From the NCBI GenBank assembly GCA_050733695.1, contig JBOHTO010000050.1, positions 1 to 11,073 on the forward strand: a stretch of 11,073 nt of DNA, given 5' to 3'. Source of the DNA: JBOHTO01 sp050733695 (GTDB lineage Bacteria > Gemmatimonadota > Gemmatimonadetes > Gemmatimonadales > Gemmatimonadaceae). A program made the translations under genes and the position numbers. A model generated the notes under the pieces. The model was given only the letters and a program-made list of their open reading frames with translations, searched no databases and was not told the origin of the DNA. Below, in pieces: positions 1 to 6,204 of the stretch. Every line of letters starts with the position of its first letter. Within the stretch, counting starts at the first letter, position 1.

Positions 1-43
1 CCCCTGGCCAACCCCCCCCAGTTCCGCACCTGGAGTCAACCGA

Positions 44-2593
44 ATGACCGTTTCGACCGTTTCCGCCCGGGCGATCTGTCTCTGCCTCGCGTTCCCGCTC
101 GCCGCCGGCTGCCGGCCGCAGCCTTCGACCAGTCCGACTCCGTCACGCTCCGCGAGCGCCAGCGAGGATTCCGGTGGCCGCGGACGCGGCGCGCCGAGCG
201 ATCCCGACCCCAAGCCGTACAACAAGGTGATCACGCCCGAAGCCGAGACGCAGGAGGGGCTGTTCAGGACACACCGTATCGGGAGCAAGCTCTACTACGA
301 GATCCCCGCCGGTGAACTCGGTGAGGCGTTTCTCCTGGTGACGCAGATCGCCAAGACGACGCTCGGCGCCGGCTATGGCGGGCAGGCGGTGGGGAACCGC
401 GTGCTCCGGTGGGAGCGCGACGGCCACCGGGTGTTCCTGCGCACTGTGCAGTACGAGATCGTCGCGGATTCGTCGGACCCCATTTACAGCGCGGTGGAGG
501 CGGCCAACTACGATCCCATTCTCGCCGCGTTCAACGTGGAGGCGTACGGCCTCGACAGCGCCGCGGTGATCGAAGTTACGAAGCTGTTCACGACAGATGT
601 GCCGGAGCTGTCCGCGAAGGCGCGGCTGCGCCCTGCCGGAATGGATCCGTCGCGCGCTTCACTTGACGCATCACGCACCTTCGTCGAACGCGTCGCCACC
701 TTTCCCGACAACATCGAGGTCGAGGCGACGCACACCTTCGAGGCGCCGCTGCCGAACGAGGCGCAGCGTCGCCAACTGGACGGCCCGCCGCGCACAACGG
801 CGAGTCTGCTGATGCACTGGAGCATGGTCCGACTTCCCAACGATCCCATGCAGCCGCGGCTGTACGACGACCGCGTCGGTTACTTCTCCATCCGGCAGCA
901 GGACTACGGGACGGACGAGCATCGGGTATCGCGCAAGCGCTACATCACGCGCTGGCGCCTGGAGAAGAAGAACCCCGGAGCCGAGCTGTCGGACCCGGTG
1001 CAGCCGATCATCTACTATGTGGATCCGGCGACACCGGCTCAGTGGATCCCGTGGATCAAGCGCGGGATCGAGGACTGGCAGCCGGCGTTCGAGGCGGCCG
1101 GCTTTACGAACGCGATCATTGCGAAGGATGCGCCGACGCGCGCCGAAGCCCCCAACTGGTCGGCGGAAGATGCGCGCTATTCCGTGATCCGCTGGCTACC
1201 GTCCACGATCGAGAACGCGTCGGGCCCGCATGTGCACGATCCGCGCACGGGCGAGATTCTGGAGAGCGACATCCAGTTCTACCACAACGTGATGAACCTG
1301 CTCCGCGACTGGTACTGGACGCAGGTCGGCCCGCTGGATCCGCGCGCAGAGACGCTTCCGCTCCCCGATTCGCTGATGGGCCGCCTGATCGAGTACGTCA
1401 CCGCTCACGAGGTCGGTCACACGCTCGGGTTTCAGCACAACATGAAGGCGAGTTCCACGTATCCGCCGGACAGTCTGCGCAGCGAATCCTTTCTCCGCGA
1501 GTTCGGGCACACGCCGACGCTCATGGACTACTCGCGCTTCAACTACGTGGCACAGCCGGAGGACAGCATTCCGCCCGCGCTTCTCATCCCGGGCATCGGC
1601 CCGTACGACAAGTTCGCGACCATGTGGGGGTACAAGCCGATCCCGGGCGCCGACACGCCCGCCGAGGAGCTTCCGACGCTGAATGAATGGGCGCGGCGGC
1701 AGGATGAGATTCCGTATCTGCGCTTCTCCACCTCCGGCTCCAACGGCTCGGATCCCGGGGCGCTCACGGAGGCCGTCGGCGACGCGAATGCGGTGCAGTC
1801 CACGCGGCTCGGTCTCATGAACATCGAGCGGCTGGTACCGATGCTGATTCCGGCGACGGTCAAGCCGGGCGAGGATTTCGAAGACCTGTCCGAGCTGTAC
1901 GGCCGCCTTGTGAGGCAGTGGGGCACGGAATTGAACCATGTCGTCGCGATCGTCGGCGGCGCGGCTTCGCAGGAGAAGTACGGCGGACAGGAAGGAGTGC
2001 GATTCACGCCGATCGCGCGTGCCCGTCAGGCCGAGGCGGTGGATTTTCTCAACGAGAACGCCTTCGAGACTCCGGAGTTCCTGCTGGAAACGGAGATCCT
2101 GCGCAGGATCGAAGTCGACGGTGCGATGTCGCGCATCCTCGACCAGCAGGAGCGCATCCTGCGCAACCTGCTGGACGAGGAGCGACTGGATCGCCTGATC
2201 GAGTTCGAGGCGCTCGCGCTCGAGGACGAGCGCGCGTACACCGTCGGTGATCTGTTCGTCGACGTGCGCGGCGGAATCTGGAGCGAGCTGGATGACTCGA
2301 GGGTGGCGATCGATCCGTTCCGCCGGGCGTTGCAGCGTTCGTATCTCGAGCTTCTTTCGGACAAGCTGAACCCGCCGGCTGCTGTCGGCAGCGGCGGCCA
2401 GAATGGACCGGGTGCCCCTACGGCATCGGACGGCCCGGAACCGAGCGCGGCAAGCGCCTTCGTACGCGGGGAGCTGGTGGAGCTGGACGCGGCCGTGCGA
2501 CGGGCCGTGGGGCGAGCGTCGGACCGGTCCACCCGTCTTCACCTGCAGGACATGCGTGCTCGTATCGAGAACATCCTGAATCCCAACGGCTGA
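44..2593 (+). CDS. Zinc-dependent metalloprotease lipoprotein (DUF5118/DUF5117/DUF4953 family)
   Basis: Predicted exported, lipid-anchored protease of 849 residues. The N-terminus is a lipoprotein signal ending in the lipobox LAAGC, so Cys23 would be acylated and the protein tethered to a membrane, facing the periplasm or the outside. A Ser/Pro/Gly-rich linker (about 24-57) follows. Residues about 58-310 resemble the DUF5118/DUF5117 regions of this family. The catalytic part carries the complete metzincin motif HExxHxxGxxH (H455, E456, H459, H465) and a Met-turn at M494 (LMDYSRF). A low-complexity Gly/Pro/Ala stretch lies near the C-terminus (about 779-810). The ATG is preceded by GGAG (32-35) with an 8-nt gap, which supports this start. 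Proteases of this type are widespread in Gemmatimonadota, Acidobacteriota and Bacteroidota, but substrates are mostly unknown. The fold and zinc site are clear; the biological target is not. The gene ends 65 bp before the next one. Confidence 0.92.
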   Translation: MTVSTVSARAICLCLAFPLAAGCRPQPSTSPTPSRSASASEDSGGRGRGAPSDPDPKPYNKVITPEAETQEGLFRTHRIGSKLYYEIPAGELGEAFLLVTQIAKTTLGAGYGGQAVGNRVLRWERDGHRVFLRTVQYEIVADSSDPIYSAVEAANYDPILAAFNVEAYGLDSAAVIEVTKLFTTDVPELSAKARLRPAGMDPSRASLDASRTFVERVATFPDNIEVEATHTFEAPLPNEAQRRQLDGPPRTTASLLMHWSMVRLPNDPMQPRLYDDRVGYFSIRQQDYGTDEHRVSRKRYITRWRLEKKNPGAELSDPVQPIIYYVDPATPAQWIPWIKRGIEDWQPAFEAAGFTNAIIAKDAPTRAEAPNWSAEDARYSVIRWLPSTIENASGPHVHDPRTGEILESDIQFYHNVMNLLRDWYWTQVGPLDPRAETLPLPDSLMGRLIEYVTAHEVGHTLGFQHNMKASSTYPPDSLRSESFLREFGHTPTLMDYSRFNYVAQPEDSIPPALLIPGIGPYDKFATMWGYKPIPGADTPAEELPTLNEWARRQDEIPYLRFSTSGSNGSDPGALTEAVGDANAVQSTRLGLMNIERLVPMLIPATVKPGEDFEDLSELYGRLVRQWGTELNHVVAIVGGAASQEKYGGQEGVRFTPIARARQAEAVDFLNENAFETPEFLLETEILRRIEVDGAMSRILDQQERILRNLLDEERLDRLIEFEALALEDERAYTVGDLFVDVRGGIWSELDDSRVAIDPFRRALQRSYLELLSDKLNPPAAVGSGGQNGPGAPTASDGPEPSAASAFVRGELVELDAAVRRAVGRASDRSTRLHLQDMRARIENILNPNG

Positions 2594-2658
2594 CCGCGTA
2601 GCGACGCGCCGAGCGGGCCGGTGGTAGTGGGCGGGGGTGAGAGGCGTAGAGCGCAGCG

Positions 2659-3690
2659 GTGAGCTGGCAGCGCTGGCTCGTCACGATCGTATCGTTCGGA
2701 GCGTCGATCGGCGTTTCGATCTTCGTCGTGGTATCCAACTGGACAGAGGGTGCACCGCTTGCGCTTCCACCGGTGGCGCACGTGCTGGCCCTCTGTGGCG
2801 CGCTGGGCGAAATCGGATTCCGCGCGGTGAAGATGCATCTCAGCGCATCGGCGCTGCGCATCCCGCTCGATCTCCCCACGTCGCTCCGCACCTGCCTTGC
2901 GGGCGACTTCGGATCGGCGATCACGCCCGGGCGCTCGGGCGGAGAGCCGGCTCGCTTCCTGGTGCTCTCGGAGGCGGGCGTACCCGCGACAAGGGCGGTG
3001 GTGCTGCTCTACTCCGAGCTGCTGCTCGAGATGCTGACGCTGGCGATTCTCGCGCTCTCGTTCGCTGCGATCTTCAGCGAGGAGGGACGCGCCGTCGCCG
3101 CGGTCGCCGGTGTGGTAGGCGCGTACGCGATCACGGTTCTCGGATTCGGCATTTTCGGTCTCCTGCTCGCGCGGCGCAATGCCAGCGGTCCGCCGCCACA
3201 GTGGGCGCGCTACGCGGGGCTCGATGCCGGCCGCTGGCGGACGGTGCAGCGCGCGCTCCGGAAGGTGCGTTCCGGCGTCGCCGTAGTGCACGACGTCCGC
3301 TGGCGCGTCGCGGGGCTCGCCCTCTTCACGTCCGTGCTGCACGTTCTCTCGCGTCTCGCGATTCTGCCAGCGCTCGTTCTCTTCGTCGACCCGGGTGCTC
3401 CGATCGCGCAGCTCATACTCTGGCCGCTGGCGCTGGTTTACGGGGCGACCATATCGCCGGCCCCGGGCGGCGGCGGTGTCGTCGAAGTCGGCTTCACGGC
3501 GGCACTCGGCGGCGCCATCAGCGACTCGGCGCTCGGTGCGGCACTCATCTGGTGGCGTTTCTACACGTTCTATCTGTACATCCTGCTGGGTGCATTGGCG
3601 GCCGGACGCACGGTCATGCGCGCGCTCCGTAGCAGCGAGCGCGAAGACGAAGCGCGAAGGAAATCTCTCGATCATGGAGCGAACGCATGA
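2659..3690 (+). CDS. Flippase-like integral membrane protein (lysylphosphatidylglycerol synthase TM family, UPF0104)
   Basis: A 343-residue inner-membrane protein with about six to eight hydrophobic segments (roughly 6-26, 38-58, 113-138, 146-171, 216-241, 248-266, 299-318). Two signatures of the LPG-synthase TM/UPF0104 family are visible: TPGRSGGEPARF at about 89-100 and SPAPGGGGVVEVGF at about 266-279. The soluble aminoacyl-transfer domain of true MprF is absent, so lipid aminoacylation is unlikely; family members are associated with lipid or glycolipid translocation. The start is GTG at 2659. In-frame stops at 2638 and 2647 rule out a longer N-terminus, and the nearest SD-like GAGAGG (2639-2644) is rather far away (14 nt). 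The C-terminal tail (about 321-343) is highly charged and probably cytoplasmic. The stop codon overlaps the next ATG by 4 bp (ATGA), so the two genes are probably translationally coupled. The transported lipid is unknown. Confidence 0.88.
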   Translation: MSWQRWLVTIVSFGASIGVSIFVVVSNWTEGAPLALPPVAHVLALCGALGEIGFRAVKMHLSASALRIPLDLPTSLRTCLAGDFGSAITPGRSGGEPARFLVLSEAGVPATRAVVLLYSELLLEMLTLAILALSFAAIFSEEGRAVAAVAGVVGAYAITVLGFGIFGLLLARRNASGPPPQWARYAGLDAGRWRTVQRALRKVRSGVAVVHDVRWRVAGLALFTSVLHVLSRLAILPALVLFVDPGAPIAQLILWPLALVYGATISPAPGGGGVVEVGFTAALGGAISDSALGAALIWWRFYTFYLYILLGALAAGRTVMRALRSSEREDEARRKSLDHGANA

Positions 3691-4274
3691 ATACCGTTCT
3701 GGACAGGAACACTTTTCTGGTGAAGGAGCACGTCGGCCTCTTCAAGGCGGCGAACAACTTTGACATCCACGATCCGGAGTCGGGGCAGATCCTGATGCAG
3801 TGCCGCGAGGATCGTCTGGGCATCATCACGAAGATATTCCGCTTCACAGACTACAAGTCGATGACGCCGTTCGAGATCGAGGTGCGAACGCCGGACGGCC
3901 AGCCGATCGTGCGGGTTAAGCGCGGCTTCTCGCTCTTTCTCTCGCGCGTACGGGTGTACGATGGCAGCGGCTCCCTCATCGGAACCTTCAAGCAGAAGCT
4001 GTTCTCGATCGGCGGGAAGTTCGAGGTGCTCGACGCCAGCGACCGGGTGGTGTGCACGCTCAAGGGCAAGTGGACCGGATGGAACTTCAGCTTCGTTTCC
4101 GCCGGTACGGAACTCGCCCACGTGACCAAGAAGTGGGCCGGCATGGGGCGGGAGATGCTCACCAGCGCGGACAGCTACGCGCTGGTGATCGACCCGTCGG
4201 TGCCCGTGGATGGGCCAGCACGGCTGCTCATCCTCGCCGCCGTGATGTGCATCGACATGGTGCTCAAGGAGTAG
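3687..4274 (+). CDS. LURP-one/phospholipid scramblase-related protein
   Basis: A 195-residue protein resembling the bacterial phospholipid scramblase-related/LURP-one (Tubby-like barrel) family. Family-like features are the opening LDRNTFLVKEHVG, alternating beta-strand patterns across residues about 8-170 (for example FEIEVRTPDGQPIVRVKRG and FEVLDASDRVVCTLKGKW), and a single hydrophobic C-terminal helix (about 178-193), which in this fold packs inside the barrel. There is no signal peptide, so it is probably cytoplasmic or membrane-peripheral. The ATG overlaps the upstream stop codon in an ATGA and has GGAG at 3676-3679 with 7-nt spacing, so the start is secure. Cotranscription with a flippase-like membrane protein fits a membrane-lipid role. 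True scramblase activity in bacterial members is not established, so the function is named by similarity only. Confidence 0.85.
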   Translation: MNTVLDRNTFLVKEHVGLFKAANNFDIHDPESGQILMQCREDRLGIITKIFRFTDYKSMTPFEIEVRTPDGQPIVRVKRGFSLFLSRVRVYDGSGSLIGTFKQKLFSIGGKFEVLDASDRVVCTLKGKWTGWNFSFVSAGTELAHVTKKWAGMGREMLTSADSYALVIDPSVPVDGPARLLILAAVMCIDMVLKE

Positions 4275-4406
4275 CGCGGGGCGCTGGCGCGGAGCCGCTG
4301 TATCTGATAGTGTTGCGCTGATTGCACGTCATGCCCCATACACCGCCGTCGCGTCCGATGCACCGGCGGCGGATCTTCGGTCCCTGGACCAACTCGGAGC
4401 CAAATC
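4275..4406. other. Intergenic gap, possible weak promoter and GC-rich inverted repeat
   Basis: This 132-bp gap separates the lipid-related pair from the next two genes. It holds an inverted repeat, CCGCCG (4343-4348) against CGGCGG (4364-4369), with a 15-nt loop and no T-run, so it is not a convincing intrinsic terminator. A weak sigma70-like pair, TTGCGC (4313-4318) and CATACA (4337-4342) with an 18-nt spacer, could start transcription of the downstream genes but matches the consensus poorly. Just before 4407 sits GGAG (4396-4399), the ribosome binding site of the small gene. Nothing else is recognisable. Confidence 0.3.
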
Positions 4407-4616
4407 ATGACCGACCGTGACACAACGCGGGCCAAGCCCGAGCGGCGAAACAGAGAGGCATTCCGCCGGCTCATCGACGAAATGATGGCGCAGTTGCGTG
4501 AAGTGAGTTCGCGCGAGATGTGGACGGACGAGGCGCGCGCGCAGGCCGAAGCCGACCTCGAACGGATCATGACGAGCGTGCGCCAGGAAGCGCTCGGCGA
4601 CGACAGACGCGAATGA
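4407..4616 (+). CDS. Small charged hypothetical protein (69 aa)
   Basis: A 69-residue protein that I do not recognise. It is rich in Arg, Glu and Asp with almost no aromatic residues, and reads as one or two amphipathic helices (about 13-35 and 40-62) with charged, probably disordered ends. There is no signal peptide, membrane segment or cysteine, so it should be cytoplasmic. Support for it being real is a well-spaced ribosome binding site (GGAG at 4396-4399, 7 nt before the ATG), its position between two well-defined genes, and a tight junction with the downstream peptidase (17-bp gap with the start chosen here, or an ATGA overlap if that gene starts at 4613). Its helical, charged make-up would suit a small regulator or adaptor, but nothing shows this directly. 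Confidence 0.7.
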   Translation: MTDRDTTRAKPERRNREAFRRLIDEMMAQLREVSSREMWTDEARAQAEADLERIMTSVRQEALGDDRRE

Positions 4617-4618
4617 AC

Positions 4619-4622
4619 GGAG
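4619..4622 (+). promoter_or_regulatory. Ribosome binding site deciding the M28 peptidase start
   Basis: GGAG lies 11 nt before the ATG at 4634 (14 nt before the adjacent ATG at 4637). It lies downstream of the alternative in-frame ATG at 4613, which has no good SD of its own. This favours 4634, although coupling through the ATGA at 4613-4616 cannot be excluded. Confidence 0.5.
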
Positions 4623-4633
4623 ACGAAACGTCG

Positions 4634-6031
4634 ATGATGCGACGCTCCACGCTGCACCCCCGTGCTGCTGCCCTCACCGCGGCTCTCTCCGCCGCCGTGC
4701 TCTCTCTGCCCGCGACTGTTTGCGCACAGGCAGCGAGCGCTGCCCCGCCGTCCGCCGTCGACCCGCGGATCTTCGACATCGTCGCAGCAGCATCACCCGA
4801 TCGCATCGAAGCCGACATCCGCACGCTGGTGAGCTTTGGCACACGCAACACATTCTCGGACACACTCTCCGAAACGCGCGGTATCGGGGCTGCACGTCGC
4901 TGGATCAAGGACGAGCTCGACCGGATTTCCGCGGAGTGCGGCGGTTGTCTGGAAGTCTACTTCCAGGGCCACCTGCAGACGAGCGAAAACAATCCCGCAC
5001 GTACGTACGTGGTCAACGTCATTGCGGTACAGCGCGGCAGCATCCATCCGAATCGCCGGATCATCATGTCCGGCGACATCGACTCGCGCGTGTCGAGCAG
5101 CCGGGACAGCACGTCCGACTCACCCGGCGCCAACGACAACGCATCCGGCATCGCCGGCGTGCTCGAGGCGGCCAGGCTGCTATCCGAGTATGACTTCGGC
5201 AGCACGGTCATCTACGCGGCACTCTCGGGCGAGGAACAGGGGCTCTGGGGCGGACGGCACATGGCCGAAGTCGCGAAGCAGGAGGGGTGGGAGATCATTG
5301 GCGTCCTCAACAACGACATGATCGGCAACATCGAGGGAGTGGATGGTGTCATCGACAATACGAGCTTCCGCGTGTTCTCCGAAGGTACGCCGGTAGGACT
5401 GACGGAGCAGCAGCGGCGCAGCATCCGCTTCTACGGCGGCGAGTTCGACGGGCCATCGCGCCAGCTCGCGCGCTACGTCGATCGCATCACAGAGCTCTAC
5501 TTCACGAATCTCGATGCAATGATGATCTATCGCCTCGATCGCTTCGGTCGCGGTGGGCACCATCGTCCATTCAACGATCTCGGCTTCCCCGGCGTGCGGA
5601 TCATGGAAACTCACGAGAACTACAACAGGCAGCATCAGGATCTGCGCACGGAGAACGGGATCGAATACGGGGACGTCATCGAAGGGGTGAACGTCGCGTA
5701 CGCCGCCCGCCTCGCGGCGGCGAACGCGGCAACGATGGCGGCGCTCGCGTGGGCTCCACCGGCACCGGACAGTGTGCTGATCGGTGGTGCAGTGAGCGCG
5801 TCCACGACTCTCTCATGGCAGACGGTCGACGATCCGGGACTGGCGGGCTATCGAGTCTACTGGCGTGCAACAACGGCGCCCCAGTGGGAAGAGTCGCGTT
5901 TCGTCGGCACGGCAACGAGCCACACACTCGAGAACATCGTGATCGACAACTATCTGTTCGGCGTGGCCGCTGTGGGCACGAACGGGAACGAGAGTGTGGT
6001 CGCCTTCCCGTCGGGGTTGATGCGACGGTAG
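4634..6031 (+). CDS. Secreted M28 family metallopeptidase with C-terminal fibronectin type III-like domain
   Basis: A 465-residue exported, probable aminopeptidase-type zinc hydrolase. An n-region MMRR, a hydrophobic core and AxA-like sites near residues 31-33 form a Sec signal peptide. The M28 core (about 45-365) shows the bridging Asp in PGANDNASG (D168), the catalytic Glu pair in SGEEQGLWGG (E200, E201), the Asp of NNDMIGN (D228) and a late His in YNRQHQD (H334). The first ligand motif, normally GHxDS, reads GDIDS, with Asp148 where His is usual; Asp can bind zinc, so activity may persist. Residues about 374-465 look like a fibronectin type III domain (LAGYRVYWR, a segment ending in a strand-rich FGVAAVGTNG), often an adhesion or substrate-binding module in secreted enzymes. 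Starting at 4634 gives a proper signal peptide, whereas 4613 would add an acidic leader (MNGDETS). It probably shares a transcript with the small upstream gene. The substrate is unknown. Confidence 0.9.
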   Translation: MMRRSTLHPRAAALTAALSAAVLSLPATVCAQAASAAPPSAVDPRIFDIVAAASPDRIEADIRTLVSFGTRNTFSDTLSETRGIGAARRWIKDELDRISAECGGCLEVYFQGHLQTSENNPARTYVVNVIAVQRGSIHPNRRIIMSGDIDSRVSSSRDSTSDSPGANDNASGIAGVLEAARLLSEYDFGSTVIYAALSGEEQGLWGGRHMAEVAKQEGWEIIGVLNNDMIGNIEGVDGVIDNTSFRVFSEGTPVGLTEQQRRSIRFYGGEFDGPSRQLARYVDRITELYFTNLDAMMIYRLDRFGRGGHHRPFNDLGFPGVRIMETHENYNRQHQDLRTENGIEYGDVIEGVNVAYAARLAAANAATMAALAWAPPAPDSVLIGGAVSASTTLSWQTVDDPGLAGYRVYWRATTAPQWEESRFVGTATSHTLENIVIDNYLFGVAAVGTNGNESVVAFPSGLMRR

Positions 6032-6035
6032 CGAG

Positions 6036-6053
6036 CGGACGCATGCGCGTCCG
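6036..6053 (+). terminator. Hairpin just after the M28 peptidase stop codon
   Basis: A perfect 7-bp inverted repeat, CGGACGC (6036-6042) and GCGTCCG (6047-6053), with the loop ATGC, begins 4 nt after the stop codon. Position and stability suit a transcript 3' end or RNA-stabilising hairpin. No T-run follows; the G-rich repeat starts immediately, so classical intrinsic termination is not shown. Confidence 0.45.
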
Positions 6054-6109
6054 GGGACCGGGGGGCCGGGGGCCGGGGACCGGGGACCGGGGGCCGGGGG
6101 CCGGGGACC
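6053..6109 (+). repeat. G-rich heptanucleotide tandem array (GGGGRCC x8)
   Basis: Eight head-to-tail units of GGGGACC (A) or GGGGGCC (G) run in the order A G G A A G G A; the second unit has one extra G. The array is therefore also a two-copy higher-order repeat: 29 bp (6053-6081) and 28 bp (6082-6109), differing by a single G. Every unit has a run of at least four Gs separated by 2-3 nt, so the plus strand, and any transcript of it, could form G-quadruplexes. It lies between the peptidase stop and the next gene, 95 bp before that gene's start. Similar GC-rich heptad arrays occur between genes in some high-GC bacteria; what they do is unknown. Confidence 0.9.
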
Positions 6110-6120
6110 GTCCCAAGGTG

Positions 6121-6149
6121 TTGCCACCGGGTCGCCACACGGGTTAACG
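6121..6149 (+). promoter_or_regulatory. Weak promoter candidate before the plug/TonB_C gene
   Basis: TTGCCA (6121-6126) matches the -35 consensus at five of six bases. After 17 nt, TTAACG (6144-6149) is only a poor -10 match. It lies in the right place, 55 bp before the GTG start at 6205 and just after the G-rich array. This is consensus matching only, in an organism whose promoter preferences are unknown. Confidence 0.25.
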
Positions 6150-6192
6150 TGGTGAAGGTTGTCCCGCCTCGAGACAATCGTGATGCGTGGTC

Positions 6193-6198
6193 AGGAGG
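6193..6198 (+). promoter_or_regulatory. Strong ribosome binding site setting the GTG start at 6205
   Basis: AGGAGG, a full Shine-Dalgarno core, stands 6 nt before GTG 6205. An in-frame GTG at 6187 lies upstream of this site and has no SD, so 6205 is the better start. Confidence 0.85.
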
Positions 6199-6204
6199 CG
6201 CCCA

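Noticed and set aside
1196..2542. 448-codon open frame on the minus strand opposite the zinc protease
   Set aside because: The plus-strand frame carries the complete metzincin motif, lipobox and SD; the antisense translation is Arg-rich with no domain signal.
2539..3675. 378-codon minus-strand frame opposite the flippase-like gene
   Set aside because: The translation is almost entirely charged residues (Arg/Glu/Asp), typical of the complement of a hydrophobic membrane-protein gene.
4343..4369. Rho-independent terminator after the scramblase-related gene
   Set aside because: The stem is only 6 bp with a 15-nt loop, and no T-run follows.
4520..4633. Longer N-terminus for the M28 peptidase, starting at 4520 or 4613
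   Set aside because: The 4520 start would overlap most of the small upstream gene and place an Arg-rich stretch before the signal peptide. The 4613 start adds an acidic leader and has no SD.
6053..6109. CRISPR array
   Set aside because: Units are 7 bp, contiguous and without spacers; this is a simple tandem repeat.
6187..6204. Upstream GTG start at 6187 for the plug/TonB_C gene
   Set aside because: The strong AGGAGG at 6193-6198 lies inside this extension and is spaced correctly for GTG 6205; the extension would also add an Arg-rich leader.
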